Shown: piece by piece, positions 25,443-35,385 of the stretch
How positions within the stretch are numbered: position 1 is the first letter of the stretch
Layout: each line of letters starts with the position of its first letter
Source of the DNA: Colwellia sp. D2M02
GTDB lineage: Bacteria; Pseudomonadota; Gammaproteobacteria; Enterobacterales; Alteromonadaceae
Assembly: GCF_018860755.1 (NCBI RefSeq)
Contig: NZ_JAHKPW010000076.1
Span: forward strand, 1 to 48,030
Direction of reading: 5' to 3'
DNA length: 48,030 nucleotides
Program-made: the position numbers and the translations under genes
The notes under the pieces: model-generated
What the model was told of the DNA's origin: nothing
The model's database searches: none
The model's input: only the letters and a program-made list of their open reading frames with translations

Positions 25443-26615
25443 ATGGCTACTACATTATTCTGTTGGCATACCACTAGCCCTTTACTAACAGAGCTGGAAC
25501 AAGGTATAGCATTAGCTAAGCAAAGCCCTGCAAAAAGTCTGTTAATATTAAGCTGCAACCAAAACAATTACACTCCCGCACAACTCGACCCTATTTTAAC
25601 CCAACTCGACTTACCTGTATGCGGCGGTATTTATCCACTAATTATCCATCAAAAAAATGTTCTAGAGCAAGGTTCACTAATCATCGGGTTTAATGAGCAC
25701 ATTAACATTGCCAATTTCACTCACTTAAGCGCCATTAAAACAGAAAAAGCACTAGAGGCTTATTTAAGCGACCCCCAATACGCTATTACTATTGCCGAAA
25801 GCAGTTTACTGATGTTTTATGATAGCCTGGTTAATGGTGTAGAGAACTTTTTAGATACATTGTTTGAACTGCTCGATCATGATATTTCTATCGCAGGAGG
25901 TGGTGCTGGTAATTTAGATTTCATTCAAAAACCTTGTATTTACAGCAACCAAGGCTTACTTAGTGACACCATTCAATTAGCCGCTTTACCTTACGATTTA
26001 AGCATCGGTATAGCCCATGGTTGGGAAACCTTTAAAGGGCCTTTTTTAGTGTCAGAGGCGCAAGGACAAACGGTGCACAGTTTAAACTACCTGCCTGCCT
26101 TTGAGACTTACAAGAACATTATTGAAAGTGAAAGCGACTATTGTTTTGATACAGATGACTTTTTCGAGATAGCAAAGCACTTCCCTCTAGGCATCGAAGA
26201 TATTAACCATAACTTAATCGTACGTGATCCCATTTTAGCGATTAATAACCAACTACAATGCTTAGGTAATGTTCCTGTAAATAGTATGGTTTATTTACTC
26301 AAGAGCAATATCGACAGCTTAATAGACTCAGCGAAACAGGCGGCAATCACCTCTCTTACACCTACTAGAAACACAATAACAACATCAATAAATGACCTAA
26401 CTCAATACAAGCATGAGTTTTCAGCTACTATGGTATTTGACTGCATTAGTCGCGATTTATATATGCAAGAAGACTTTTCAAGGGAAATTGCTGTTATCGC
26501 TCAACAGTGCCAGCACAATAATCTTTTTGGGGTGTTATCCTTAGGTGAAATAGCAAAGAATAAAAGCGGCGCCATTCGGCTACTCAATAAATCAACAGTA
26601 ATCATTTCATGGTAA
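25443..26615 (+). CDS. FIST-domain sensory protein
   Basis: A 390-residue cytosolic protein with an N-terminal FIST domain (about 20-210) and a FIST_C domain (about 225-370). FIST modules are predicted small-ligand sensors in signal proteins. Seen here are the CGGIYPLIIH segment, ISIAGGGAGNLDF with its glycine-rich loop, LSIGIAHGWETFKGPFLVSE, and near the end FGVLSLGEIAKNKSGAIRLLN, typical of FIST_C. There is no output domain of its own. It has the strong ribosome site AAGGAGGG and ends 12 bases before the GGDEF-EAL gene. It probably acts as a detached sensor for that protein. A spacer of 119 bases separates it from the regulator gene. Confidence 0.85.
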   Translation: MATTLFCWHTTSPLLTELEQGIALAKQSPAKSLLILSCNQNNYTPAQLDPILTQLDLPVCGGIYPLIIHQKNVLEQGSLIIGFNEHINIANFTHLSAIKTEKALEAYLSDPQYAITIAESSLLMFYDSLVNGVENFLDTLFELLDHDISIAGGGAGNLDFIQKPCIYSNQGLLSDTIQLAALPYDLSIGIAHGWETFKGPFLVSEAQGQTVHSLNYLPAFETYKNIIESESDYCFDTDDFFEIAKHFPLGIEDINHNLIVRDPILAINNQLQCLGNVPVNSMVYLLKSNIDSLIDSAKQAAITSLTPTRNTITTSINDLTQYKHEFSATMVFDCISRDLYMQEDFSREIAVIAQQCQHNNLFGVLSLGEIAKNKSGAIRLLNKSTVIISW

Positions 26616-26627
26616 TTTAATAACAGT

Positions 26628-28466
26628 ATGATGAACAACAACGCATTATTTATTATTTCATTACAACACGAGCTTGCTATGGCCATTGGCAATAAGCTTG
26701 ATCTTAATGCCATGTTAAAGGTATTTTTAAAAGTTTGCTTTAGCCGTTTAAACTTAACCAGTGCACATGTTTACATTTATACCGATAAAAACGGTACTCC
26801 CAAGTCATTTTCAGCACAAGAAGATAATAGCTTTAATCACCTATTGAGTATTCCTAAAAACAAGCGTAATCAACCATGGCAAAATAATATAATATTACAA
26901 GATTTTGCACTGCAAGTAGAACAGACAAAACTCAAGCAAATGTTTACTTGTCAAAACGGTCAGCACCTTTATGGCTTTATTATTCCTAAACATGGCGTGC
27001 TTATTTTTGAAACACATTATCAAATTGAAACAACAGTTCAAAAAGCGCTCACACCTATTTTAAACAAGCTAGCCACCAGCTGTTATACCTCTATTGTGCA
27101 CGACTCTTTAGTACAAGAAGTTTATTCTCGACAACTTGCTGAAGAAACAGTCATTTTTCAAGCACAGCATGATGGTTTAACCGGTTTATATAACCGACAA
27201 CATTTTAATAATTTACTAGCGAACTCTATTGATAATGCCATAAAAGATAACCAGCTTGGTGCTGTTGTTTTTATCGATTTAAACCGCTTTAAACCCATTA
27301 ATGATGCCTTAGGGCATGCCGTTGGTGATAAAATATTAGTCACCCTAGCTAACAGATTGCATACTATTGCTAATCAAAATATTGACATTGCACGCTTTGG
27401 TGGTGATGAATTCACGTTATTAATTAATCAGTTAAGATCTCAAAAAAGTCAGGAATATCAACTCGAAATTAGTGAAATAATTCAAAGTATCAATCAAGCA
27501 TTAGCCTCCGCTTTTATAGTTGATGGCAATGCTTATAAGTTAAGTTGCAGTATTGGCTATGCACTATTCCCATTACAAAGTGATATGTCGACCAGTATTA
27601 TTAAATATGCCGATATTGCGATGTATGAAGCTAAGCGCGCTAAAACACCTCTTGGATTGCAATATCACACTGCAATGTCGGATAAAATCAATAAACGCTT
27701 GGCTTATATTGAAGACATGAAAGCCAGTTTAGTCGCTGGCGATTTCAGACTGCACTACCAAGCGCAATATAACCATTCAGGACAAATCACGGGAGCTGAG
27801 GCGTTACTACGCTGGCAACATCCCGTGCATGGTATGGAGTCACCTGCGGTTTATATTCCCATTGCTGAAGAAAGTAATCTAATTATTGCTATTGGACAAT
27901 GGGTTTTAGAGCAAGCGTGCCGTGATATTAAACAATTAGAAACATTGGGGTTACCTAGTAGCTTTAAACGCGTATTTATTAATATTAGTGCAAAGCAACT
28001 TATTCAGGCTGACTTTCAAGACAAAATGTTAGCAGCAATTGAGCAACAAAAGATTAATGCTCAGCACATTGCCTTAGAGCTTACTGAGAACTTATTGGTA
28101 GAAGATATTGAAAAGTCGATAACCTTAATTAATGCTTTAAAAGCACAATCGGTTGATTGCGCTATTGATGATTTTGGCACAGGTTATTCTTCGCTTAACT
28201 ACCTAAAAAAAATCCCTGCTAGCGTGTTAAAAATAGATCGCTCGTTTGTCACCAATATTAATCAATCAAGCGAAAGTGCTGCCATTGCCAGTATGATTAT
28301 CAGCCTTGGTAAAACCTTGAATATGAAAGTATTGGCTGAAGGCGTTGAAACCTTAGAAGAATTAAATTGTTTGAAAACCTTGGGTTGTTATCACTACCAA
28401 GGCTTTTATTTTAGTAAGCCATTGCCTTTAGAAAGCTTTATCGAGCTACTTAATTCAAGTGAATAA
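26628..28466 (+). CDS. GGDEF-EAL cyclic-di-GMP protein
   Basis: A 612-residue cytosolic protein. The N-terminal 170 residues look like a GAF-type sensor (ARLNLTSAHVYIYTDKNG-like strands). The GGDEF domain (about 180-340) has DGLTGLYNRQHF, the intact GGDEF at 258-262 and the substrate loop LNRFKPINDALGHAVGD. The EAL domain (about 365-610) has EALLRW (E391), ELTENLLVED, IDDFGTGYSSLNYL, KIDRSF and LAEGVET. The main catalytic and metal ligands therefore appear present in both domains, and it could both make and degrade c-di-GMP. No R-x-x-D inhibitory site is obvious five residues before GGDEF. It lies 12 bases after the FIST gene with no ribosome site of its own, so coupling is likely. Confidence 0.92.
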   Translation: MMNNNALFIISLQHELAMAIGNKLDLNAMLKVFLKVCFSRLNLTSAHVYIYTDKNGTPKSFSAQEDNSFNHLLSIPKNKRNQPWQNNIILQDFALQVEQTKLKQMFTCQNGQHLYGFIIPKHGVLIFETHYQIETTVQKALTPILNKLATSCYTSIVHDSLVQEVYSRQLAEETVIFQAQHDGLTGLYNRQHFNNLLANSIDNAIKDNQLGAVVFIDLNRFKPINDALGHAVGDKILVTLANRLHTIANQNIDIARFGGDEFTLLINQLRSQKSQEYQLEISEIIQSINQALASAFIVDGNAYKLSCSIGYALFPLQSDMSTSIIKYADIAMYEAKRAKTPLGLQYHTAMSDKINKRLAYIEDMKASLVAGDFRLHYQAQYNHSGQITGAEALLRWQHPVHGMESPAVYIPIAEESNLIIAIGQWVLEQACRDIKQLETLGLPSSFKRVFINISAKQLIQADFQDKMLAAIEQQKINAQHIALELTENLLVEDIEKSITLINALKAQSVDCAIDDFGTGYSSLNYLKKIPASVLKIDRSFVTNINQSSESAAIASMIISLGKTLNMKVLAEGVETLEELNCLKTLGCYHYQGFYFSKPLPLESFIELLNSSE

Positions 28467-28496
28467 AAGCTTATTATAGTGCCACAACACTACGAG

Positions 28497-29360
28497 CTAT
28501 AAATATTCAATCATAATACCGATAAACACCACCATGCCCACCCAATGGTTATGTAAAAAGGCATTAAAGCAAGCTTCTCGCTCTCGATTGCTAATGAGGA
28601 TTTGTTGGTAAGTAAACATTGCACCAGCAATAACAATACTTAATTGATAAGGCCAACCAAAGGCAAGAATGTCACCAACAGTCCACAGTAAAGCCAGTAC
28701 TAATAACTGTAAAAAACCAATAATGCGCTTATCATTATCAGCAAACAAAATAGCGGTTGATTTAACTCCTATCTTTAAGTCATCATCTCGATCAACCATG
28801 GCATATATAGTGTCATAAGCTACAGTCCATAGTAAGTTAGCAATAAATAACAACCAAGCAACTAACGGCACTTCACCCTGCGCTTCAGAAAACGCCATTA
28901 TCATACCCCAACTAAACGCAGCACCAAGTACCACTTGCGGTAATTGAGTGTAGCGTTTCATAAAGGGATAAAGTGATGCAAGTGCCAATGCCACTGCCGA
29001 TAAGTAAATAGTTGGCCAACTCAAAGTAAGCACTAAACCCAGCGCCATGCCTATTAATATGCCAAATAAATTAATGGCGGTATTAGTGGTCATCATTCCT
29101 GACACTAAAGGCCTGTTTTGGGTGCGTTCAACTTTACCGTCTATTTTTCTGTCCGCTATATCATTAATCACACAGCCAGCACTACGCATGATAAAAACGC
29201 CAAGCGTAAAAACGAGTAATAAATGAAAATTCGGCCAGCCATCACTAGCTATCCACAATGCCCAATATGTTGGCCATAATAGTAAATAAGTGCCAATAGG
29301 CTTGTCCATACGCGTGATTAATTTAATAGCTTGCCAATTTTGGTTTAACTTACTCAGCAT
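28497..29360 (-). CDS. ubiA: 4-hydroxybenzoate octaprenyltransferase
   Basis: A 287-residue inner-membrane prenyltransferase that attaches the polyprenyl tail to 4-hydroxybenzoate in ubiquinone synthesis. The two aspartate-rich magnesium/diphosphate motifs are present: [20 protein letters not shown] and [20 protein letters not shown]. About eight to nine helices follow the typical start [23 protein letters not shown]. It overlaps the end of ubiC by 11 bases, so the pathway's first two enzymes are cotranslated. Confidence 0.96.
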   Translation of the reverse strand: MLSKLNQNWQAIKLITRMDKPIGTYLLLWPTYWALWIASDGWPNFHLLLVFTLGVFIMRSAGCVINDIADRKIDGKVERTQNRPLVSGMMTTNTAINLFGILIGMALGLVLTLSWPTIYLSAVALALASLYPFMKRYTQLPQVVLGAAFSWGMIMAFSEAQGEVPLVAWLLFIANLLWTVAYDTIYAMVDRDDDLKIGVKSTAILFADNDKRIIGFLQLLVLALLWTVGDILAFGWPYQLSIVIAGAMFTYQQILISNREREACFNAFLHNHWVGMVVFIGIMIEYL

Positions 29361-29952
29361 GATTTATTCCTGCGTTAACACTCAAAGGCGTTTGTTGATA
29401 AGCGAATGCTTGCGGTAAAAACACTTCAGCAACTACGAGTGGTTTATCGCCTAACATAAACGTAGAGCGACGCCCCCATAAGGGCTTCCCTACCGCTAAT
29501 TGTAAATACTGTGAAAGCTGCCCGACGCTTGACTGTTTATCAAACGAGGCTATATGAATTTTTTTTCGTGTTAATAACGGGCTACTAAATAATACTTGTC
29601 CTAACGATTGAGTACCTAAGTTAGCTAAGTGTTGCTCTTCACCCGTTAAACTCGATAACGGTAATAAACTGCGCGCAAACACTTGTGGTACATGGTCACA
29701 ATGCAAAAGCACTTCTCTTACGAGTACTTGCTCTCCTGCACAAATTTCAGCAGTAGCTTCAGCAGCACTGCATGCCTCAACTTTTTGTCCCAAAAGCTCA
29801 ACACTAAAATGAGTACAGTGCTTCTTTAACCTTGCAGTAAGCGACGCAGAATCGAGTAACCAGTCTAATAAAGAATGAGTTAACTGACTGCGGCTAGGAT
29901 CATGCCAATGGCTAGCTAATGTAACAGGAAATAATGGGTGTGGCTGGCTCAT
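29350..29952 (-). CDS. ubiC: Chorismate pyruvate-lyase
   Basis: A 200-residue cytosolic enzyme that splits chorismate to 4-hydroxybenzoate and pyruvate, the first committed step of ubiquinone synthesis. Family marks are [35 protein letters not shown] with its active-site arginine, [12 protein letters not shown] and [21 protein letters not shown] catalytic glutamate is expected in AEVFLP. It is the first gene of ubiC-ubiA and is transcribed away from the FliL-like gene. No strong ribosome site is seen before the ATG. C-terminal length is normal. Confidence 0.94.
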   Translation of the reverse strand: MSQPHPLFPVTLASHWHDPSRSQLTHSLLDWLLDSASLTARLKKHCTHFSVELLGQKVEACSAAEATAEICAGEQVLVREVLLHCDHVPQVFARSLLPLSSLTGEEQHLANLGTQSLGQVLFSSPLLTRKKIHIASFDKQSSVGQLSQYLQLAVGKPLWGRRSTFMLGDKPLVVAEVFLPQAFAYQQTPLSVNAGINHAE

Positions 29953-30130
29953 AAAATTTAATAGTAACGAAAAACGCGCTTATAATAACACTGTTTGTTG
30001 CAGAACTCATTGACCTAAAGAGCATCAATAAAAATTTTGCCTTTTTTATAAAATAAACAAGCAAAACATTAAAATAAGGTTATCATAAGGAATAATCTTC
30101 TCACTTTAAACTGACGGTAAGTTTGTCTTT

Positions 30131-30517
30131 ATGCTTAAATATTTCTTCACTTTATTATTGTTATCCATTTCACTATTTTCAGCTTCTGCTCACGCTTCTA
30201 AATATGCCTATTATGGTTTCGAGCCTGATATAGTTACCAATTATGTGGCAGTAAAGAAGAAAATGGGCTTTGTACGTTTAACTGTTGAGCTAATGGTTGA
30301 AGGTGATAACTTGTCTATTGTTGAACATCATGCGCCACTGTTACGCGATGCTATTATTAACATTATCGGTCAACAAGGCGAGGCTAGAATCAAGTCAATG
30401 AAAGGTCGTGCTGAAATTCAATTAATGTGCGAAGAAGAGGTTAAAGATTTACTCACCAAAGAAACAGGAAAGCCTTTAATCAAAAAATTACTCTTTACCC
30501 AATGGTTAGATAACTAA
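30131..30517 (+). CDS. FliL-like periplasmic protein
   Basis: A 128-residue exported protein with a signal peptide (about 1-22, LLLLSISLFSASAHAS). It resembles the periplasmic part of FliL, the flagellar basal-body protein: YYGFEPDIVTNYVAVKKK, then VRLTVELMVEGDNLSIVEHH, then LRDAIINIIGQQGEARIKSM. True FliL is a membrane-anchored protein in a flagellar operon. Here the anchor looks cleavable and no flagellar genes are nearby, so a flagellar role is uncertain. It is a single-gene unit with its own terminator, divergent from ubiC. Confidence 0.78.
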   Translation: MLKYFFTLLLLSISLFSASAHASKYAYYGFEPDIVTNYVAVKKKMGFVRLTVELMVEGDNLSIVEHHAPLLRDAIINIIGQQGEARIKSMKGRAEIQLMCEEEVKDLLTKETGKPLIKKLLFTQWLDN

Positions 30518-30539
30518 ACACAACTTAAGCTTAGAACAA

Positions 30540-30569
30540 AAACACGGCTAATAGTTATGCCGTGTTTTA
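30540..30569 (+). terminator. Terminator after the FliL-like gene
   Basis: AAACACGGC pairs with GCCGTGTTT (30559-30567) around a ten-base loop, with a short T run. The A run on the other side (30537-30542) would give T residues leftward, so the convergent glpG transcript may also end here. Confidence 0.8.
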
Positions 30570-30597
30570 TTGATTATATTGATTAAGTATCCTAACT

Positions 30598-31494
30598 TTA
30601 CTTATCTTTTTTTAGTACTTTCACAGTAAATACCGCTAAAAAACAGCCTGATAACAAACCAAGTAAATGCGCGGTATTAGCAACATTTACAGGGAGTAAA
30701 TCAACAAACCCCAATATTAACCAAAAAAGTAAAAACCCTACAATAGGTTTAGATAACGATAAGCCTTTCTCGGGTGCTAAATAACCATACCACCAAACAA
30801 AACCCACTAGCGCATAAACAACCCCAGATAAACCACCAAAGTTCGGACCTGACACTAAATATTGCCCTAAATTCGAAACTATCGCCGACAGTAGCAACAA
30901 ATTAATTAAAGTGCCTTTGCCTAAGGTTTTCTCAATACTGCCACCTAATTGCCACCACCACATAGTATTGAAAACAATATGTAATAATGAAAAATGGAAA
31001 AATGCTGGCCCTAGCACTCGTAACGGTTGCGCTATAAAAGCATCGATTGATAGCTGTGGATAAAACTGCAATGCCTTAAATAAACTTTGCGCCCAGGTTG
31101 GACTAACACTACTAGCAATAAAAACCGCCCAACATATGGCAAAAACGCTTAACGTCACCATACCCGCATGAGCTAAAAAGCTTTGTTTAAAAGTATCAAG
31201 CAAGGACGCTTCACCATTACGTACGCTAACAACTTCACCACTTTGCCAAGCCGCTTGTTGGTATTTTTGCGCATAAGGCTGTTTAATAAATTGTTCAAAT
31301 TCATGCTGTGCTTGCGCCAGCTTTGCTTGCTCACAATAAATAATAAAACCGCTATCGGCTTCAACAACTTTTGCAATAATATCCAGCGACGTTAAATAAT
31401 TAGCAAATAAAAGCGCAATATTATGGGCTTTAACCTCAACTAACGAAACTAGCGCTGATGCTTCATCAACAGGATGATTTAACGGCTCACTCAT
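30598..31494 (-). CDS. glpG: Rhomboid intramembrane serine protease
   Basis: A 298-residue membrane protease that cleaves single-span membrane proteins. A cytosolic N-terminal domain (about 1-100) precedes six helices. The catalytic serine is S223 in FGGLSGVVYAL and the catalytic histidine is H276 in NTAHLLGLLSG. The oxyanion/gate residues H172 and N176 are in FSLLHIVFNTMWWW. Spacings (176 to 223 to 276) equal those of Escherichia coli GlpG. The ATG overlaps the glpE stop as TAATG. The gene order tdh-glpE-glpG places it behind amino-acid catabolism genes rather than glpD/glpR. Confidence 0.95.
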   Translation of the reverse strand: MSEPLNHPVDEASALVSLVEVKAHNIALLFANYLTSLDIIAKVVEADSGFIIYCEQAKLAQAQHEFEQFIKQPYAQKYQQAAWQSGEVVSVRNGEASLLDTFKQSFLAHAGMVTLSVFAICWAVFIASSVSPTWAQSLFKALQFYPQLSIDAFIAQPLRVLGPAFFHFSLLHIVFNTMWWWQLGGSIEKTLGKGTLINLLLLSAIVSNLGQYLVSGPNFGGLSGVVYALVGFVWWYGYLAPEKGLSLSKPIVGFLLFWLILGFVDLLPVNVANTAHLLGLLSGCFLAVFTVKVLKKDK

Positions 31495-31826
31495 TAGCGC
31501 TCAATGTTTTCAGGGTATAGTGCTTGCCATTGCTCAAAACCGCCATCTAAAGAATAAACCTCGGTAAAGTCTTGGCTAATTAAAAACTGAGCGGCTTGTT
31601 GACTTGAAATACCATGATAACAGCACACAACAACAGGCATATCAAAGTCAGCGGTTCTTAAAAACTCAGGTAACGACTCATTAGTTAAATGGATTGCAGA
31701 TTCAATACGACCATTTTTAAAAGAGGTAGCATCACGAATATCAACAACAACATGGGTTTTATTTGCCAAGACCTCATGCAATTCATTTACATTCATATGT
31801 TGAAAAACTTCTTCATTGCTTGCCAA
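31494..31826 (-). CDS. glpE: Thiosulfate sulfurtransferase (single-domain rhodanese)
   Basis: A 110-residue cytosolic rhodanese that moves sulfane sulfur from thiosulfate to cyanide or thiols. The active-site loop is CCYHGISS, with the catalytic C69 in the position of GlpE C65; an additional cysteine (C68) stands just before it. VVDIRDATSFKNGRI and the ending VYSLDGGFEQW are typical. It overlaps glpG by one base and lies 83 bases after tdh. Confidence 0.94.
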   Translation of the reverse strand: MASNEEVFQHMNVNELHEVLANKTHVVVDIRDATSFKNGRIESAIHLTNESLPEFLRTADFDMPVVVCCYHGISSQQAAQFLISQDFTEVYSLDGGFEQWQALYPENIER

Positions 31827-31860
31827 AATAGTTACCTCTTTCTTTGTTATATTTGCAATA

Positions 31861-31890
31861 AGACCCGAGTCATTTAAAAACTACGGGCCT
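31861..31890 (-). terminator. Possible weak terminator after tdh
   Basis: Read leftward, AGGCCCGTAGT can pair with ACTCGGGTCT with one bulged T and one G-T pair around a nine-base loop. Only scattered T residues follow (TATTGC). It may reduce readthrough from tdh into glpE-glpG, or be a processing site. Confidence 0.35.
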
Positions 31891-31908
31891 GATCGTTACA
31901 CGCTTTGA

Positions 31909-32934
31909 TTAGGTCCAGTCTAAAATAACTTTACCTGACTGACCAGAGCGCATTACATCAAAACCTTGTTGAAAGTCATCTACATTATAATGATGCGTAA
32001 TAATCGGTGATAAATCTAAACCTGATTGAATTAAGCTGGCCATTTTATACCAAGTCTCGAACATTTCTCGACCGTAAATACCTTTAATGGTTAACCCTTT
32101 AAAGATAACTTGGCTCCAATCAATCGCCATATCACTACCAGGAATACCTAACATGGCAATTTTACCGCCATTATTCATATTTTCTAACATACCGGTAAAT
32201 GCCGAAGGTACACCTGACATTTCCATACCAACATCAAAACCTTCCGTCATCCCTAAATCATTCATCACATCTTTAAGGTTTTCTTTACTTACATCAACAG
32301 CGCGTGTTGCACCCATTTTACGTGCTAGCTCTAAACGATATTCGTTAACGTCAGTAATAACAACATGGCGTGCGCCAACATGCTTAGCAACCGCTGCCGC
32401 CATAATACCTATAGGGCCAGCACCGGTAATTAAAACATCTTCGCCCACTAAATCAAAAGACAATGCCGTATGTACAGCGTTACCAAACGGGTCAAAAATA
32501 GCCGCTAAATCATCTGAAATTTCATCAGGTAATTTAAAAGCATTATAAGCAGGGATCACCAAGTATTCAGCGAAGGAGCCAGGGCGATTAACACCAACAC
32601 CAACAGTATTACGACATAAATGCGTACGACCACCACGACAGTTACGGCAATGACCACAAGTAATATGACCCTCACCCGAAACTCGGTCACCAAGACTAAA
32701 ACCTTTTACTTCTTGGCCAATACCAACCACTTCGCCTGCATATTCATGACCAACCACCATAGGTACTGGAATAGTTTTTTGCGACCATTCATCCCAATTA
32801 TAAATATGAATATCGGTACCACAAATAGCGGTTTTTTTAATTTTAATTAATAAATCATTATGGCCTACTTCAGGTTTTTCAGAGGTGGTTAACCAAATAC
32901 CCGGTTCTGCTTTTAATTTTGCTAAAGATTTCAT
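31909..32934 (-). CDS. tdh: L-threonine 3-dehydrogenase
   Basis: A 341-residue zinc-dependent medium-chain dehydrogenase that oxidises threonine to 2-amino-3-ketobutyrate with NAD. The catalytic zinc site shows C38 in [12 protein letters not shown] and the H-E pair in [10 protein letters not shown]. The structural zinc cysteines are in [15 protein letters not shown]. The NAD-binding loop is [13 protein letters not shown]. The frame is open eleven codons further upstream. I chose the ATG at 32934 because it aligns with Escherichia coli Tdh from residue 1 and GAGAG precedes it. Its product is unstable and is passed to Kbl, encoded just upstream. Confidence 0.97.
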   Translation of the reverse strand: MKSLAKLKAEPGIWLTTSEKPEVGHNDLLIKIKKTAICGTDIHIYNWDEWSQKTIPVPMVVGHEYAGEVVGIGQEVKGFSLGDRVSGEGHITCGHCRNCRGGRTHLCRNTVGVGVNRPGSFAEYLVIPAYNAFKLPDEISDDLAAIFDPFGNAVHTALSFDLVGEDVLITGAGPIGIMAAAVAKHVGARHVVITDVNEYRLELARKMGATRAVDVSKENLKDVMNDLGMTEGFDVGMEMSGVPSAFTGMLENMNNGGKIAMLGIPGSDMAIDWSQVIFKGLTIKGIYGREMFETWYKMASLIQSGLDLSPIITHHYNVDDFQQGFDVMRSGQSGKVILDWT

Positions 32935-32974
32935 TATTGCTCTCTTTCTAACTACCAATATCGGCATAGCTAAG

Positions 32975-33018
32975 TTGTATAGCCCAATTTATATTTTTCA
33001 TGTAAGTGGGCTATACAA
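32975..33018 (-). promoter_or_regulatory. Stem-loop between kbl and tdh
   Basis: TTGTATAGCCCA (32975-32986) pairs perfectly with TGGGCTATACAA (33007-33018) around a 20-base loop. There is no T run after it, so it is not a standard terminator. In the kbl-tdh mRNA it could stabilise the kbl 3' end or act as a processing site, or it could be a long-armed operator for a tdh promoter. Confidence 0.5.
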
Positions 33019-33037
33019 GTGACTATGTCATTAATTA

Positions 33038-34231
33038 TTAAATAATACCCATTTCTTTACCAATACGAGTGAACGCATCAATAGCAGTGTCTAGCTGAGC
33101 TTTACTGTGTGCTGCAGAGATTTGCGTACGAATACGGGCTTGGCCTTTCGGTACAACAGGAAATGAGAAGCCGATAACATAAATACCTTCGGCAAGTAAT
33201 TTGTTAGCCATATCACTGGCTACTTTAGCGTCGCCTAACATAACAGGAACAATTGCATGATCGGCCCCTGCACAAGTAAAGCCAGCAGCTTCCATATTAT
33301 TGCGGAAATAAGCAGCGTTATCTTTTAAGGTTTTACGTAAATCATCACCGTCTGCTAATAGTTCAAGTACTTTTAATGAAGCATTAACAATGGCTGGTGC
33401 CAGTGAGTTAGAAAATAAATAGGGACGTGAACGTTGACGTAACCATTCAACCACTTCTTTTTTACCTGAAGTGTAACCACCCGAAGCGCCACCCATAGCT
33501 TTACCTAAGGTGCCAGTGATAATGTCAACGCGCCCCATTACTTCACAATATTCATGGCTACCACGACCTTGTTCACCAACAAAACCAACCGCGTGTGAGT
33601 CATCAACCATAACCATAGCATTGTATTTTTCAGCTAAGTCACAAACACCCTTCAAATTAGCAATAACGCCGTCCATTGAAAAAACACCGTCAGTAGCAAT
33701 TAACTTAAAACGCGCGCCAGCAGCCTCTGCTTCAATTAAGCACTGCTCTAATGCTGCCATATCATTATTTGCATAACGAAAACGTTTTGCTTTACATAAA
33801 CGTACGCCATCAATAATAGAAGCGTGATTTAACGCATCACTAATAATCGCATCTTCACCCGTTAATAAGGTTTCAAATAAACCCGCATTAGCGTCAAAAC
33901 ATGATGAATACAAAATAGTATCTTCCATGCCTAGAAACTCACTAATTCCTTGCTCTAATGACTTATGAATATCTTGTGTACCACAAATAAAGCGCACTGA
34001 TGCCATACCAAAACCATGCTCATCTAAGCCTGTTTTTGCTGCAGCAATTAACGCAGGATGGTTCGCTAAGCCTAAGTAGTTGTTCGCACAAAAATTAACA
34101 ACTTTCTCACCGCTAGCTACGGCTATATTGGCTTGCTGAGCAGTGGTAATAACACGCTCCGCTTTATATAAGCCATCGGCTTTTACTTGATTAATTTGAT
34201 CTTGAATATGATGATAGAAATTTGCTGACAT
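33038..34231 (-). CDS. kbl: 2-amino-3-ketobutyrate coenzyme A ligase (glycine C-acetyltransferase)
   Basis: A 397-residue PLP enzyme of the alpha-oxoamine synthase family that splits 2-amino-3-ketobutyrate with CoA to glycine and acetyl-CoA. The PLP lysine is K244 in [16 protein letters not shown]. The cofactor-stacking region [12 protein letters not shown] and [20 protein letters not shown] are intact. Length equals the Escherichia coli enzyme. GAGGCG precedes the ATG. It is the first gene of the threonine-degradation pair kbl-tdh; the 230-base upstream spacer must hold the promoter, but I see no clear Lrp site. Confidence 0.97.
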   Translation of the reverse strand: MSANFYHHIQDQINQVKADGLYKAERVITTAQQANIAVASGEKVVNFCANNYLGLANHPALIAAAKTGLDEHGFGMASVRFICGTQDIHKSLEQGISEFLGMEDTILYSSCFDANAGLFETLLTGEDAIISDALNHASIIDGVRLCKAKRFRYANNDMAALEQCLIEAEAAGARFKLIATDGVFSMDGVIANLKGVCDLAEKYNAMVMVDDSHAVGFVGEQGRGSHEYCEVMGRVDIITGTLGKAMGGASGGYTSGKKEVVEWLRQRSRPYLFSNSLAPAIVNASLKVLELLADGDDLRKTLKDNAAYFRNNMEAAGFTCAGADHAIVPVMLGDAKVASDMANKLLAEGIYVIGFSFPVVPKGQARIRTQISAAHSKAQLDTAIDAFTRIGKEMGII

Positions 34232-34461
34232 GTTTTCGCCTCAACAGGTAATTGAATATTTAGCTTATCTAAGCGCTGATTACGTTTTGGTTTTTACCAA
34301 ATAATAGTGTTAACTGTAGCCAGCTTTAGCGTTTTTGCTATTGTACGACAATCATCAATCAAATGCGCCATAAGCCGAATGATATTTTGTAAAATTTTAA
34401 CTGAGTGTCACAAAAGCTTTACTGCTGCTCTATTGTTGTTTTAAATACCCCGAACCACTGT

Positions 34462-35349
34462 TTATGACAAATTAAATTTTAACCACTCAACAATATCTAT
34501 TACTAATCTTCTGTTGCTTTTGAGAAGCTGACTATTGTTTTTATCTACTTTAAATATTTGAATTTTAGATTTTTTATCTCCATTCCAATTAAATAATTCT
34601 TGAGCAACGCTAAGACTAGCTAATTGATGCCCCGAGCTAACAAAGTAACTAGGAGCGTCAAGTAAGGTTTTATAACGTTCTTTATCGCTATATGACATTT
34701 CAGGGTTTAATAATACCCAAGCTTTAACATGATATTTTTGTGCCAACTCAAGCGTATAGCCACTAGAGCAGCCACTAGCAACAACCGCAATGCCTTTGCT
34801 CTTATCTAACTCTTTACGCAAATAGTGATAAGCTGCTATAACATCTTCAGGCCAATATGACGTTAATAGAGCCAAGTCACTCTGATAGCTCACTAAATCT
34901 TTAGCCTGTTTTTTTAATTCTTGCTCAAAAAAACCATTATCCGTGCTATCACCGTAACCTCTAAAGTCTAATGACAACACATGTAAACCGCTATTAGCTA
35001 GATTTTGTGCCAGCTCCTGATAGTTTTTACGACTCTCTTTGCAGTCATGCAAAATCAACACACCACCCATGTGTTGAGCGGCTTCTTTTTGAGGGAAATG
35101 AAGGTAATCTGCCGCCAATAAAAACCGTCTGTCGACATCGGCTTTAAACTTAACCATATGGCTTGGCAGTGCTTTTTCATCTGCCTCAATATCAGCTAGC
35201 GCCATAGAGGTAAATGGGCAACATAGTAACAATAGCGCCATGAATTTGCGTTTGTGTCGATAGCAATAAGATAAAACCTGAAACAGCTCGCACGAATTAG
35301 GTTTAGGGTGAAAGGAATGTGAAAACGATGATATTAATTTTATGAGCAT
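34462..35349 (-). CDS. Alpha/beta-hydrolase, dienelactone-hydrolase-like, exported
   Basis: A hydrolase-fold protein of up to 295 residues. After the first strand, GGVLILHDCKESRKNY and VLSLDFRGYGDSTDNGFF form the oxyanion region. The nucleophile elbow is VVASGCSSGYTLE, with a serine in G-C-S-S-G. A late acidic position lies near LLNPEMSYSD. The catalytic histidine is not obvious at the C-terminus, which ends in VDIVEWLKFNLS. A signal-like stretch MALLLLCCPFTSMALA begins only at residue 37. The true start may be that ATG (35241) or an unrecognised one nearby; the upstream 36 residues look unlike an N-terminus and no clear ribosome site precedes either. Substrate unknown. Confidence 0.65.
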   Translation of the reverse strand: MLIKLISSFSHSFHPKPNSCELFQVLSYCYRHKRKFMALLLLCCPFTSMALADIEADEKALPSHMVKFKADVDRRFLLAADYLHFPQKEAAQHMGGVLILHDCKESRKNYQELAQNLANSGLHVLSLDFRGYGDSTDNGFFEQELKKQAKDLVSYQSDLALLTSYWPEDVIAAYHYLRKELDKSKGIAVVASGCSSGYTLELAQKYHVKAWVLLNPEMSYSDKERYKTLLDAPSYFVSSGHQLASLSVAQELFNWNGDKKSKIQIFKVDKNNSQLLKSNRRLVIDIVEWLKFNLS

Positions 35350-35385
35350 AACTGACTAACACTTATATTTAGTTGATTGCTTGCG

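Noticed and set aside
30131-30517. The FliL-like protein as true flagellar FliL
   Set aside because: It appears to have a cleavable signal rather than a membrane anchor, and no flagellar gene is present in the window. The name is used only for resemblance.
3311-33029. Shared 13-base word CAAGTGACTATGTC at about 3313 and 33016
   Set aside because: Words of this length recur by chance in a 48-kb AT-rich window, and the flanks do not match.
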